DNA of 64,000 nt, from assembly GCA_902776935.1 (NCBI GenBank), contig CACYRS010000004.1, forward strand, positions 1 to 64,000, given 5' to 3'. How positions within the stretch are numbered: position 1 is the stretch's first letter; each line of letters opens with the position of its first letter. Origin of the DNA: an uncultured Prevotellaceae bacterium. GTDB taxonomy: Bacteria; Bacteroidota; Bacteroidia; Bacteroidales; Bacteroidaceae. Below, in pieces: positions 18,626-28,037 of this stretch. The notes beneath the pieces are model-generated. The model ran no database searches. It was not told where the DNA came from and saw only the letters and a program-made list of their open reading frames with translations. Both the position numbers and the translations under genes were made by a program.

Positions 18626-19380
18626 TTTGCAGAACTTGGCAATTCGATAGCAAGAGTCTCCTTGCGGAATTCATCAAAAGAAACATATTCTAGTCCTTTG
18701 TGAGGACGGTTGGTGCCCCATGAGTTTTTCATGATGAAATATTTCTTGCCATTTTCATCATGGGCAATTCCGACAATTGCCATTGCATGTTCTGCACTTT
18801 CCCAACATACCCCATGATGCTCTCTTACGGCACGTTCTGTCTTTGCCAGGAGTGAGTCCATAGGAATGTTGTAGAATTTGTCGCGAAGCCAGTTGTCTGG
18901 TGTGTTGATGTCTATTTCTTTATAATATGGTTCGCTAGAGTTGCTGGTGAGTGAGACATATTCGTAAGGTGAGCATACGCTACGTGCAAACTCCTGTGGC
19001 GTGTATTCTGCACCAAACATAAATACATACTGGGGCGCAGGTGTTTCTGTCGTTCTCATGGCATCATAACCCACAATACCGTATTTCTGTATCAGATTGA
19101 TGAGGGTCTTACCCATTCCGTTGTTGTCTTTTGGCTTCTGTGGCTCATTCTCCATCATCTTCTCAATATAATGAGGTGACAGGTTTACAGAGTCGCCCCA
19201 TCTGAGATGCTCTGTCTCAATGGTTGCCAGCATGGCATATATCCAGCAAGTATGACTGTTGGCTTGGTCTTTTATTGGCGTCATCCGATTGAGCACTTCG
19301 TGGGTGAACTGCTGATGCTTTTGTTGGGTGCAACTGATGAGTGCCGAAAACAAAAAAATAAAAAATAAAAATCTCTTCAT
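18622..19380 (-). CDS. Papain-like (C1) cysteine peptidase lipoprotein
   Basis: 252 residues from the ATG at 19380. An in-frame start further upstream would lie across the promoter. The N-terminus is a lipoprotein signal ending LISC (Cys17). The papain fold is seen in TPIKDQANSHTCWIYA (Gln39 oxyanion, Cys45 nucleophile), the catalytic His in ESAEHAMAIVG and the Asn in MKNSWGTN. It resembles the bleomycin hydrolase (C1B) branch found in Bacteroidales, which acts as a surface or periplasmic aminopeptidase. Only 6 nt separate the -7 element from the start codon. Confidence 0.88.
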   Translation of the reverse strand: MKRFLFFIFLFSALISCTQQKHQQFTHEVLNRMTPIKDQANSHTCWIYAMLATIETEHLRWGDSVNLSPHYIEKMMENEPQKPKDNNGMGKTLINLIQKYGIVGYDAMRTTETPAPQYVFMFGAEYTPQEFARSVCSPYEYVSLTSNSSEPYYKEIDINTPDNWLRDKFYNIPMDSLLAKTERAVREHHGVCWESAEHAMAIVGIAHDENGKKYFIMKNSWGTNRPHKGLEYVSFDEFRKETLAIELPSSAN

Positions 19381-19386
19381 CGTGTG

Positions 19387-19394
19387 CAAAGTTA
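19387..19394 (-). promoter_or_regulatory. -7 element for C1 peptidase gene
   Basis: TAACTTTG on the minus strand, ending 6 nt before the ATG. It implies a leader of only a few nucleotides. Confidence 0.65.
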
Positions 19395-19407
19395 CGAAGT
19401 TTTTTTG

Positions 19408-19415
19408 TATCTTTG
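19408..19415 (+). promoter_or_regulatory. -7 element for U32 peptidase operon
   Basis: TATCTTTG, ending 8 nt before the ATG at 19424. It is back-to-back with the minus-strand promoter in a 43-bp divergent gap. Confidence 0.65.
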
Positions 19416-19423
19416 CACACGCA

Positions 19424-20683
19424 ATGGATAAAAATATCAAAGATTACGAAATAATGGCTCCAGTAGGCTCTCGAGAGTCGCTGGCTGCAGCCATTCAGGC
19501 AGGCGCTGACAGCATCTATTTTGGTATCGAGAAACTGAACATGAGGGCGCATTCGGCTTCAACGTTTACTATCGATGACCTGAAGGAAATGGCTGCAACA
19601 TGTAATGAGCATGGTATAAAGAGCTATCTTACTGTCAATACAATAATATATGGCGAGGATATACCCTTGATGCATGAGATAATCGATGCAGCCAAGGAGG
19701 CTGGTATCTCTGCTGTCATCGCTTCTGACGTTGCCGTGATGACATATTGTAATAAGGTGGGACAGGAGGTGCATCTCTCTACTCAGCTTAACATCTCAAA
19801 TATCGAGGCCCTGAGGTTCTATGCACAGTTTGCCGATGTGGTAGTGCTGGCCCGGGAACTCAATATGGATCAGGTTGCAGAGATTTTCCGTCAGGTGGAA
19901 GAGGAACATATCTGTGGCCCTTCAGGTGAACAGATACGTATAGAGATGTTCTGTCACGGAGCTCTTTGTATGGCTATCAGTGGCAAGTGCTATATGAGTC
20001 TGCATGCTGCCAATCGTTCTGCTAATCGCGGAGAATGCATACAGATCTGTCGTCGTAGTTATACTGTAACTGATAATGAGACAGGCAATCAGCTTGACAT
20101 AGATAATAAGTACATCATGTCGCCAAAGGACATTAAGACAGTTCGTTTCATCGACCGTATGATGAAGAGTGGTGTACGAGTGTTTAAGATTGAAGGTCGT
20201 GCTCGTGGTCCTGAATATGTGTATACTGTGGTAAAGTGCTATAAGGAAGCTATTCAGGCTGTTCTTGACGATAAGTTTACTGAGGAGAGGAAAGACGAAT
20301 GGGATACCCGACTTGCAACAGTCTTTAATCGAGGCTTTTGGGACGGCTACTATCAGGGACAACTCATGGGCGAGTGGAACAAACACTATGGCTCGAATGC
20401 TACAGAGAAAAAGGTATACATCGGCAAGGGGGTGAAATATTTCTCTAAGCTTGGTGTGGCTGAGTTCACTGTCGAGGCTAATACCTTTAAGGTTGGGGAT
20501 AAGATGCTTATTACAGGTCCGACAACAGGTGTAATGTATGTCACTGCCGATGAGATACATGGGGATAATGGTCCTGTTGAAGTGGCAGAGCAAGGAACAC
20601 GTGTCAGTATCGCAGTACCAGAAAAGGTGCGCCCTTCAGACAAATTGTTTAAATTAGAAAAGACGGAACATTATGACAATTAA
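19424..20683 (+). CDS. U32 family protein (TrhP/YegQ-type)
   Basis: 419 residues from MDKNIKDYEIMAPVGS at 19424. The TIM-barrel start (MAPVGSRESLAAAIQAGADSIYFG) and the FCHGALCMAISGKCYM...ANRGECIQICRR cysteine set mark the U32 family. In the TrhO/TrhP, RlhA and UbiU/V branches these Cys bind an Fe-S cluster used in prephenate-dependent RNA hydroxylation or O2-independent quinone hydroxylation. The TrhP-like assignment (tRNA U34 hydroxylation) is by resemblance and is not certain. It overlaps sufE by 11 nt, and linkage to an Fe-S assembly factor fits an Fe-S enzyme. Confidence 0.85.
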   Translation: MDKNIKDYEIMAPVGSRESLAAAIQAGADSIYFGIEKLNMRAHSASTFTIDDLKEMAATCNEHGIKSYLTVNTIIYGEDIPLMHEIIDAAKEAGISAVIASDVAVMTYCNKVGQEVHLSTQLNISNIEALRFYAQFADVVVLARELNMDQVAEIFRQVEEEHICGPSGEQIRIEMFCHGALCMAISGKCYMSLHAANRSANRGECIQICRRSYTVTDNETGNQLDIDNKYIMSPKDIKTVRFIDRMMKSGVRVFKIEGRARGPEYVYTVVKCYKEAIQAVLDDKFTEERKDEWDTRLATVFNRGFWDGYYQGQLMGEWNKHYGSNATEKKVYIGKGVKYFSKLGVAEFTVEANTFKVGDKMLITGPTTGVMYVTADEIHGDNGPVEVAEQGTRVSIAVPEKVRPSDKLFKLEKTEHYDN

Positions 20684-21092
20684 TGAGATACAAGACGAGA
20701 TAATAGAGGAGTTCTCTGGTTTTGATGACTGGATGGACAAGTATCAGTTGCTCATAGATTTGGGCAACGAACAAGATCCTTTAGATGATAAATACAAGAC
20801 AGAGCAGAATCTTATCGATGGTTGTCAGAGTCGTGTATGGCTTCAGGCAGACCTTATCGACGGGAAGTTGCTTTTTACTGCAGAGAGTGATGCCTTGATA
20901 GTTAAAGGTATCGTAGCTTTGCTCATACGGGTTCTCAGTGGACATACCCCTCAGGAGATTCTGGATTCCGACCTTTACTTTATTGAGGAGATTGGCCTGA
21001 AGGAGCATTTGTCTCCTACACGTAGTAATGGTCTTCTGGCGATGGTTAAGCAGATGCGCATGTATGCTCTCGCCTTTTCGCAAAAAGTATAA
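20673..21092 (+). CDS. sufE: SufE family Fe-S assembly protein
   Basis: 139 residues, the normal SufE size. The sulfur-accepting Cys51 lies in NLIDGCQSRVW, followed by a core typical of SufE (ALLIRVLSGHTPQEI; GLKEHLSPTRSNGLLAM). SufE takes persulfide from the cysteine desulfurase SufS and passes it to SufB. Its start overlaps the end of the U32 gene. No sufBCDS is in the window. Confidence 0.92.
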   Translation: MTINEIQDEIIEEFSGFDDWMDKYQLLIDLGNEQDPLDDKYKTEQNLIDGCQSRVWLQADLIDGKLLFTAESDALIVKGIVALLIRVLSGHTPQEILDSDLYFIEEIGLKEHLSPTRSNGLLAMVKQMRMYALAFSQKV

Positions 21093-21128
21093 AACGACAT
21101 AAACATAAACTAAAAACTTTAATAATTT

Positions 21129-23360
21129 ATGATACAGACAGTAGTAAAGCGTGATGGACGCATTGTTGGCTTTAATGAACAGAAGATAATGGCTGCTATT
21201 CGTAAGGCGATGCTTCATACGGATAGGGGAGAAGATGAGCGTTTGTTATATCAGATAACAGATCATATAGCACAGCGTGGCGATAGTCAGATGACTGTGG
21301 AACAGATTCAGGATGCTGTTGAGGTCGAATTGATGAAATCGAGCCGTAAGGATGTGGCTCAGAAATATATTGCCTACCGTCATCAGCGTTCTGTGGCTCG
21401 TAAGGCAAAGACCCGTGAAGTGTTCCTCGACATCGTAAACATCAAGAATAATGATGTCACTAGAGAGAATGCAAATATGAATGCCGACACTCCGGCAGGA
21501 ATGATGATGAAATTTGCTTCTGAGACAACCAAGCCTTTCGTAGATGACTATCTTCTCTCAGAGCAAAGCCGTGAGGCGGTGGAGCATAATTATCTCCATA
21601 TACATGACAAAGATTATTATCCGACAAAGTCGCTCACTTGCGTTCAGCACCCTCTAGATAATATTCTCAACTGTGGTTTTATAGCAGGTCATGGTGCAAG
21701 TCGTCCAGCGAAGCGCATAGAGACAGCATCTGTTCTGGCATGTATCTCGATGGAATGTTGCCAAAACGAGATGCATGGAGGCCAGGCAATCCCAGCTTTC
21801 GACTTCTATCTGGCACCATATGTACGTATGAGTTATGTCGAGGAGTTGAAAGCTATGGAGGAGCTTAATGGCGAAGACTATAGTGATCTCTTTGATGAGC
21901 CGCTAATAGATTATATTAAGAAACCTTTGGATGGACTGACTGGTAAGGAGCGCGCCCAACAGCATGCCATAAATAAGACCGTAGGTCGTGTTCATCAGGC
22001 AATGGAGGCGTTTATCCATAATATGAATACTATCCACTCACGTGGTGGAAATCAGGTAGTGTTCTCTTCAATCAATTATGGAACAGACACCAGTGCTGAA
22101 GGCCGTTGTGTGATGCGTGAGATACTGCTCTCTACCTATGAGGGAGTAGGCGGTGGTGAGACCGCAATCTTCCCAATTCAGATATGGAAGAAGAAACGTG
22201 GAGTAAACTATCTGCCGGAAGATCGTAATTTCGACTTGTATCAGTTGGCATGTAAGGTTACTGCGCGCAGGTTCTTCCCTAACTTCCTGAACCTTGATGC
22301 TTCATTTAATCAGGACTCTGACTGGAGAGCAGATGATCCTAAGAGATACATGCATGAGGTTGCCACTATGGGATGTCGAACTCGCGTGTTTGAGAACCGT
22401 TTTGGCACAAAGACGTCTATTGGACGTGGAAACCTCTCTTTCTCGACTATCAATATCGTAAAACTTGCCATCGAATGCATGGGAATCGAAGATAAGCAGA
22501 AGCGTATCGACAGTTTCTTTGCAAAGCTTGATAATATGTTGGAGATTACTGCCAAGCAACTTGATGATCGTTTCCAGTTCCAAAAGACTGCTTTTGCCAA
22601 GCAGTTCCCGCTGTTGATGAAGAGTCTGTGGATAGGTGCTGACAAGCTGGCTCCTACTGACACTATTGAAAGCGTTATCAATCAAGGTACACTGGGTATA
22701 GGATTCATTGGCTTGGCAGAGTGCCTTGTTGCACTTATAGGTAAACATCATGGTGAAAGTGAGGAGGCACAGGAACTAGGTTTGAAGATTGTTACATATA
22801 TGAGAGACAGAGTCAATGAGTTCTGTGATCGATATCATCATAACTACTCCGTACTTGCTACACCTGCAGAGGGATTGAGTGGTAAGTTTACAAAGAAAGA
22901 TCGCAAGGAGTTCGGAGTCATCCCTGGTGTTACTGATCGTGATTACTACACTAACTCAAATCATGTGCCTGTATATTATAAGTGTTCTGCACGTCATAAG
23001 GCCGAGATAGAAGCTCCTTATCATAATCTGACCCGAGGAGGGCATATCTTCTATGTGGAAATTGATGGCGATGCCACACACAATCCTCAGGTTATTATGA
23101 GTGTCGTTGATATGATGGATCAGCTTGATATGGGCTATGGTTCTGTAAATCATAATCGTAATCGTTGCATGGACTGTGGTTACGAGAATGCTGATGATAA
23201 ACTTGAGGTATGCCCTAAGTGCGGAAGTAAGAATATCGACAAGCTTCAGCGTATCACAGGTTATCTGGTTGGTACTACTGATCGTTGGAACAGTGGAAAA
23301 CTCGCAGAGCTAAATGATCGTGTGACACATATCGATCATGGAGAGCAAAGTCTCTTCTAA
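21129..23360 (+). CDS. nrdD: Anaerobic (class III) ribonucleoside-triphosphate reductase
   Basis: 743 residues. The N-terminal ATP-cone (VVKRDGRIVGFNEQKI) senses dATP/ATP. The catalytic barrel includes HIHDKDYYPTKSLTC, SIGRGNLSFSTIN and GFIGLAECL. The C-terminus has the Zn-binding CMDCGYE...CPKCGS pair and the glycyl radical site RITGYLVGT. It makes deoxyribonucleotides under anaerobic conditions, consistent with a strict anaerobe. nrdG follows 2 nt after the stop. Confidence 0.96.
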   Translation: MIQTVVKRDGRIVGFNEQKIMAAIRKAMLHTDRGEDERLLYQITDHIAQRGDSQMTVEQIQDAVEVELMKSSRKDVAQKYIAYRHQRSVARKAKTREVFLDIVNIKNNDVTRENANMNADTPAGMMMKFASETTKPFVDDYLLSEQSREAVEHNYLHIHDKDYYPTKSLTCVQHPLDNILNCGFIAGHGASRPAKRIETASVLACISMECCQNEMHGGQAIPAFDFYLAPYVRMSYVEELKAMEELNGEDYSDLFDEPLIDYIKKPLDGLTGKERAQQHAINKTVGRVHQAMEAFIHNMNTIHSRGGNQVVFSSINYGTDTSAEGRCVMREILLSTYEGVGGGETAIFPIQIWKKKRGVNYLPEDRNFDLYQLACKVTARRFFPNFLNLDASFNQDSDWRADDPKRYMHEVATMGCRTRVFENRFGTKTSIGRGNLSFSTINIVKLAIECMGIEDKQKRIDSFFAKLDNMLEITAKQLDDRFQFQKTAFAKQFPLLMKSLWIGADKLAPTDTIESVINQGTLGIGFIGLAECLVALIGKHHGESEEAQELGLKIVTYMRDRVNEFCDRYHHNYSVLATPAEGLSGKFTKKDRKEFGVIPGVTDRDYYTNSNHVPVYYKCSARHKAEIEAPYHNLTRGGHIFYVEIDGDATHNPQVIMSVVDMMDQLDMGYGSVNHNRNRCMDCGYENADDKLEVCPKCGSKNIDKLQRITGYLVGTTDRWNSGKLAELNDRVTHIDHGEQSLF

Positions 23361-23362
23361 TA

Positions 23363-23860
23363 ATGATAAGGGTTCTCGATATTTTAGAAGATACAATGGT
23401 GGATGGTCCCGGATTCAGGACCTCCATCTATTGTTCAGGATGTGGTCATCATTGTCCCGGGTGTCACAACCCCCAGTCGTGGAATTTTGATGGGGGTAGA
23501 GAGATGTCTACAGAGGAGATAATGAAGATTATTGAAGCCGACCCTTATGCCAATGTTACATTCTCAGGAGGTGACCCAATGTATCAAGCTGTAGGTTTTG
23601 CTGAGTTGGCACGCGAGATACACAAACGCACAAATAAGGATATCTGGTGCTATACGGGATTTACTTTCGAGTCGCTCATAAATCACGATCAACGTGAACT
23701 TTTGGAGCAGATAGATGTACTTGTTGACGGACCTTTCATAGAAAAACTGCGTGATACAGATCTGCTGTTCAGAGGAAGCAGCAATCAAAGGCTTATCGAC
23801 GTGCAATCATCGCTTTACGAATGTAAGATCGTACTATGGCAGCCTACTCTTTGTATGTAG
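23363..23860 (+). CDS. nrdG: Anaerobic RNR activating radical SAM enzyme
   Basis: 165 residues. The radical SAM cluster motif is CGHHCPGC (a CxxxCxxC), followed by NPQSWNFDGG and the SAM-binding VTFSGGDPMYQ. It installs the glycyl radical on NrdD. Coupled to nrdD by a 2-nt gap. The last 17 nt overlap the convergent phosphatase gene. Confidence 0.95.
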   Translation: MIRVLDILEDTMVDGPGFRTSIYCSGCGHHCPGCHNPQSWNFDGGREMSTEEIMKIIEADPYANVTFSGGDPMYQAVGFAELAREIHKRTNKDIWCYTGFTFESLINHDQRELLEQIDVLVDGPFIEKLRDTDLLFRGSSNQRLIDVQSSLYECKIVLWQPTLCM

Positions 23861-25130
23861 CGAGCTTCTCTAAACAATAATTACGGACATCTTTCCAATG
23901 ATAATATGGGGCACAGTCTGTCTTAATTGGCAGAGTGGCCTCGTTCTCATTTATCAGTAACTTTATCAGAACATCATCATCATTGATATTCTTACGATAG
24001 AAGACTATCTGTAAGTTTGCTGCCATAGGAAAGACCTTATAATTAACCCATCCACGCTCCGCAAGTGTTTCCAAGTCTGACACCTGCTGGTCAAAGCCAT
24101 TAATTCCCAAGAGACATGTAAGAGGTAACACCATTGTCTCGTGACCGAATCGGAGGTTTGCACCAGGATGTTCTATGTTAATGCAACTATCTGCTTCTTG
24201 GATAATTTTTTTCAGGAGATTTCTTTGTGAGAAAGGCTGTGTGCCTCCATTGTGGGGACTGGAACCATAGGAAATATTCCAATATGCATTTACCTGAAGC
24301 CAGTTGTGATATAACTCATCAGCAGTATACAGGTCTTTGAACATACTGAACTTGTCATGGTATTTTGTTCCTTGTACGCTTGAAGCCAGTTTGAACATTG
24401 CAAGATTCAGGCGAGTGAGGTTTATATTTTTCCAAGCATAGACAGAGTCATTGAACAGACGCATCATTGGCCTCTCATGTCGTGCATGCTTTTTGCAATA
24501 AGCGTTATATACACTCAAAGCTTCTTTTGGCCATTTCATCTTGTATAGCGTTTTGTCCTGAAGGTTCATGTAGTACATGTCATGCTCGCTGGCATCAGAA
24601 GTGATATGTAGTTTCGGGTTTAATGCAGATAGCTGACGCAGGGCGTTATCCATTGAGATGATACATCTGATAACGACAGTACTTTTTGCATCTATGCAGA
24701 CATTTCCTTTGAAGACTTCAGGAAATCTTTCAAACATACGCTTGGCAATTCCTTGATGCTGTTGAGCTCCTATAGGAGTGAGCTCTCCAAGTCGTCCTTG
24801 TGCCTCTTCGCGTAAGAGACGAACATGCTCGAGTACCATCTTGCCTTTTTCTGAGAGTTTTCCCAGACGATCGGCCATCTGAAGAGTGGCGTAGGGGTAG
24901 TCATATTCACGGTTGTGGATAAGATATCTGGATCCATGTCGTCCGTAATGACTGATATAGAATGGTTTTTTCCCGCCAGGAGCTGGGGTAAGTTTCTCTG
25001 TAGGTCCAGGATAAGCATAGTAATTACTGCCGGCTTTATCGAAATCAGCTGTTAGCTCTTCACGTATGCTTTGAGCCAAATTATTGGTAGAGATGGCGGC
25101 TATAAAAGCCAAAAGTATAATTTTTCTCAT
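23844..25130 (-). CDS. Histidine phosphatase (MINPP-like), exported
   Basis: 429 residues from the ATG at 25130 (the frame extends to 25214 but through the promoter). The signal peptide ends NNLA before Gln. The catalytic motif is SHYGRHGSRY with an intact RHG, and the C-terminal donor motif is GHETM. The size and YYAYPGPTEKLTPAPGGKKPFYISH lead-in resemble bacterial multiple inositol polyphosphate phosphatases, which strip phosphate from phytate. Substrate is inferred from family only. This is the second, distantly related, exported histidine phosphatase in the window (the other is at 1926). Confidence 0.85.
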   Translation of the reverse strand: MRKIILLAFIAAISTNNLAQSIREELTADFDKAGSNYYAYPGPTEKLTPAPGGKKPFYISHYGRHGSRYLIHNREYDYPYATLQMADRLGKLSEKGKMVLEHVRLLREEAQGRLGELTPIGAQQHQGIAKRMFERFPEVFKGNVCIDAKSTVVIRCIISMDNALRQLSALNPKLHITSDASEHDMYYMNLQDKTLYKMKWPKEALSVYNAYCKKHARHERPMMRLFNDSVYAWKNINLTRLNLAMFKLASSVQGTKYHDKFSMFKDLYTADELYHNWLQVNAYWNISYGSSPHNGGTQPFSQRNLLKKIIQEADSCINIEHPGANLRFGHETMVLPLTCLLGINGFDQQVSDLETLAERGWVNYKVFPMAANLQIVFYRKNINDDDVLIKLLINENEATLPIKTDCAPYYHWKDVRNYCLEKLATYKE

Positions 25131-25147
25131 AAGTTTTTGCCATTTCG

Positions 25148-25179
25148 GTTGCAAAGTTACAAAAAAATCTGTATTTTTG
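25148..25179 (+). promoter_or_regulatory. Promoter for unknown-rpoN operon
   Basis: GTTG (25148-25151), a 20-bp spacer and TATTTTTG (25172-25179). It overlaps the divergent promoter almost completely, so the two polymerases should exclude each other. Confidence 0.7.
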
Positions 25180-25183
25180 CAAA
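25152..25183 (-). promoter_or_regulatory. Promoter for MINPP-like gene
   Basis: On the minus strand, TTTG (25183-25180), a 20-bp spacer and TAACTTTG (25159-25152), 21 nt before the ATG. Confidence 0.75.
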
Positions 25184-25198
25184 AAAAATTGAGATAAC

Positions 25199-25846
25199 AT
25201 GACAAAAAACGCAAAATGGTCGGATGATTACTGGCTCCTTTTGATGCAGATATACTTGCAGAAACCAGTTGGGATCAAGCCTATGTATAGTCGGAAGATG
25301 GTTGATCTCAGCCTTGAACTACACATTGCACCTAATGTGCTTTTTGGACGTATGTGTCAGTTGGCCAATCTTGAGACACCACGTATTGAGCATATCTGGG
25401 AGACGTATGGTAATAATCCACGAAAACTCTCACGTGCAGTTGGTCTGTGGCGCGAGATGCGAGGTTATGGCAATGCTGATCTCTTTTATGACGGGGTGGA
25501 GATAAATGAGACTTTTGAACGTGAGTTTAAGCCTGTGTCAAAAGAAACGGTGATGACACCAGTGATGTTGACGCTTATTCTGGACCTCTATTTCCGACTT
25601 ACTCCCATAACAATGGTAATAGAAACACCGGAGGTGCAGGAACTGGCACGAAGGATAAGGGTGCGCCCTCAGGATGTAGTCGAAGTGATGGATGTATTTC
25701 AGCATTGTGATCCTTATCTTAATCGCAAGGATCCTGTGAATCAAGTTCTTCTCGAGCCATGTAAGGAAGTATGGCGACGCTATGGCAATGCGAATACGGA
25801 GGACCTTGCTTCGTATGCCGAACAACTTATAGAGTACTATAAATAA
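25199..25846 (+). CDS. Conserved-looking protein of unknown function upstream of rpoN
   Basis: 215 residues, cytoplasmic, no signal peptide or membrane helix; I do not recognise the family. It is rich in Trp, Met, Tyr and Arg (WSDDYWLLLMQIYLQKP; RKLSRAVGLWREMRGYG) and probably all-helical, with a repeated plan: a helical block at ~10-95 and a second at ~115-205 (RRIRVRPQDVVEVMDVFQHCDP). The stop overlaps the rpoN start (TAATG), so its translation is coupled to sigma-54 synthesis. A role connected to sigma-54 is a guess from position only. Confidence 0.75.
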   Translation: MTKNAKWSDDYWLLLMQIYLQKPVGIKPMYSRKMVDLSLELHIAPNVLFGRMCQLANLETPRIEHIWETYGNNPRKLSRAVGLWREMRGYGNADLFYDGVEINETFEREFKPVSKETVMTPVMLTLILDLYFRLTPITMVIETPEVQELARRIRVRPQDVVEVMDVFQHCDPYLNRKDPVNQVLLEPCKEVWRRYGNANTEDLASYAEQLIEYYK

Positions 25847-27384
25847 TGAGTGAAAAATACGGTCAGATACAGGAACAGAAACAGCAACAGCAACTCAAAC
25901 TTGGGCAGGCAATATCCCATCAGCAGTTGTTGCAGGCATCTCTCGTTGAGTTGCCTATTACCCAACTTGTAGATCGTATAAACACAGAGATAAATGATAA
26001 TCCGGCACTTGAAGCAGAGTCACACAACGATGCGATGGACTATGTCGGAGGAACGTCAGAAGAAAATTCGGAGACCTTGGGCGATACTGGTGCTATGGGT
26101 TCTGACGATGAATTCTCAGCACAGGCGGAGCGTGAGGAACGCATGTCGGCTCTTGATGAGGCTCTCGCTGGTATAGGACGTGATGATGAGGACCTTCCTG
26201 TATATCATGGTGGAAGTAATCTTTCAGAAGAGAGAGAGGAAATGGTTTATGGACAGACAGAGTCTTTCTATGAACATCTGATGAGTCAGGTTAGCGAGAC
26301 TGACCTTACTGAGCGTCAAAGAGATATATTAGAGTATCTCATAGGCTCTCTTGATGATGACGGCCTGTTGAGAAAATCTATCGATGTTATCTCTGACGAA
26401 TTAGCAATCTATCATAATGTTGATGCTAACAACCAGGAGGTAGAACATATGCTCTCAGTGCTCCATGATTTTGACCCTGCAGGTATCGGGGCAAGATCAC
26501 TTCAGGAGTGTCTGCTTATTCAGATAGCACGTCGAGATAATTCTATATTGAAGACGTTGATGAATAAGGTGATAAATGAATACTTCGATGAGTTTACCAA
26601 GAAACATTGGGATAAGATAATGTCATCGTTATCTCTTACAGACGATCAGGCAAGTGCTCTGTTTGGAGAACTAAGAAAACTTAACCCTCGTCCGGGTGCC
26701 TCGTTAGGAGAAACAGTAGGACGCAGCATGCAACAGATAACTCCTGATTTTATCGTTGATACCCAGGATGACGGCACTATATCATTCGTACTGAATAATG
26801 GTGAGGTGCCAGAACTTCATGTATCTCAGTCGTTTGCAGACTCTATAAAGGAGTATCAGGACAATAAGGAGCATCTGACACGTCAGACCAAAGAGGCGTT
26901 ATTATATATCAAACAGAAGATAGACGCTGCACAAGGATTCATCGAGGCTATAAAAGTTCGTAGGCATACTCTCACTATCACCATGAAGGCTATCATCTCA
27001 TTACAGAGACAGTTTTTTCTGGATGGTGATGAAGCCTCTCTTCGTCCTATGATTCTCAAGGATGTGGCAGAGAAGACAGGGCTCGATCTTAGTACTGTGT
27101 CTCGAGTGTCAAATTCCAAATATGCCCAGACACGATGGGGAACCTTTCCACTTCGATATTTTTTCAGCGACGGGTATGTCACAGATAGTGGCGAGGAACT
27201 GTCTACAAGACAGATAAAGGTGACCTTGCGTGATATTGTTGATGCTGAGGATAGTAAAAATCCTCTTAGCGATGACGCCATAAAGAATGCACTAGCAGAA
27301 AAGGGCTTCCCAATAGCACGTCGAACTGTGGCAAAATATCGTGAACAGTTAGGAATACCTATTGCTCGACTAAGAAAAATGTGA
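25846..27384 (+). CDS. rpoN: RNA polymerase sigma-54 factor
   Basis: 512 residues. The Gln-rich region I (QEQKQQQQLKLGQAISHQ) contacts bEBP activators, an acidic region II follows (~60-130), then the core-binding domain. A HTH (LKDVAEKTGLDLSTVSRVSN) and the C-terminal RpoN box ARRTVAKYRE (~495-504) read the -24 element. Activity requires an AAA+ enhancer-binding protein; none is encoded in the window. Coupled to the unknown gene upstream and to a membrane protein gene downstream. Confidence 0.96.
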   Translation: MSEKYGQIQEQKQQQQLKLGQAISHQQLLQASLVELPITQLVDRINTEINDNPALEAESHNDAMDYVGGTSEENSETLGDTGAMGSDDEFSAQAEREERMSALDEALAGIGRDDEDLPVYHGGSNLSEEREEMVYGQTESFYEHLMSQVSETDLTERQRDILEYLIGSLDDDGLLRKSIDVISDELAIYHNVDANNQEVEHMLSVLHDFDPAGIGARSLQECLLIQIARRDNSILKTLMNKVINEYFDEFTKKHWDKIMSSLSLTDDQASALFGELRKLNPRPGASLGETVGRSMQQITPDFIVDTQDDGTISFVLNNGEVPELHVSQSFADSIKEYQDNKEHLTRQTKEALLYIKQKIDAAQGFIEAIKVRRHTLTITMKAIISLQRQFFLDGDEASLRPMILKDVAEKTGLDLSTVSRVSNSKYAQTRWGTFPLRYFFSDGYVTDSGEELSTRQIKVTLRDIVDAEDSKNPLSDDAIKNALAEKGFPIARRTVAKYREQLGIPIARLRKM

Positions 27385-27386
27385 TA

Positions 27387-28007
27387 ATGAGAAGAGATAA
27401 GAGTATAATTCTTACGGCCCGTGTGGTGAGTATGATCTTCACCCCGTTCTATCTTCCGATTGTAGGTCTGATATCTCTGTTCACTTTGAGCTATCTTAGT
27501 CAGATGCCTTGGCAGTATAAGATACAGGTGCTCATAATGGTATATCTGTTCACAATCCTCCTGCCAACAATACTGATACATCTTTATCGTCGCTATCAAG
27601 GGTGGAGTCTGATACAGTTGGGCAGGAAGGAACGTCGAATGGTGCCTTACGTGATAAGTATCCTCTGCTATTTCGCCTGTGTGTATTGGATGGACTATCT
27701 GCACATTCCTCATTTCATGAGTAATATTGTCTCTGCGGCGCTGTTCATACAGATAGTTTGTGCGTTAATCAATGTCTGGTGGAAGATATCCACTCATACA
27801 GCTGCAATAGGAGGAGTGGCTGGAGCATTGTTTGTCTTTGGAGAGTATTTCGGATTTAATCCTGTATGGTGGCTGTGCCTGGTATTCATCCTTGCAGGAG
27901 TGTTAGGAACAAGTAGGATGATTCTCCGTCAGCACTCACTGGCGCAGGTAGTAGCAGGATTCTTTATTGGAATAATATGCTCCATATCAGGACTGATATT
28001 CCTGTAG
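27387..28007 (+). CDS. PAP2-like small membrane protein
   Basis: 206 residues from the ATG at 27387 (a GTG at 27381 overlaps the rpoN stop and is less likely). About six membrane helices. The end has a PAP2 C3-like SRMILRQHSLAQVVAGFFIG, but C1 is absent and the position of C2 PSGH is taken by HTAAIGGVAG, so only part of the PAP2 catalytic set is visible. Related small proteins are often annotated as PAP2 family in Bacteroidales; catalysis is doubtful. Two nt after rpoN. Confidence 0.75.
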   Translation: MRRDKSIILTARVVSMIFTPFYLPIVGLISLFTLSYLSQMPWQYKIQVLIMVYLFTILLPTILIHLYRRYQGWSLIQLGRKERRMVPYVISILCYFACVYWMDYLHIPHFMSNIVSAALFIQIVCALINVWWKISTHTAAIGGVAGALFVFGEYFGFNPVWWLCLVFILAGVLGTSRMILRQHSLAQVVAGFFIGIICSISGLIFL

Positions 28008-28037
28008 AAAGGTAAAAAAGTAAAAAGGTAAATAAAT

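Noticed and set aside
25846..27384. Sigma-54 dependent promoters (-24/-12) nearby
   Set aside because: No convincing GG-N10-GC element or enhancer-binding protein was noticed next to rpoN; its presence alone is not evidence for local targets.
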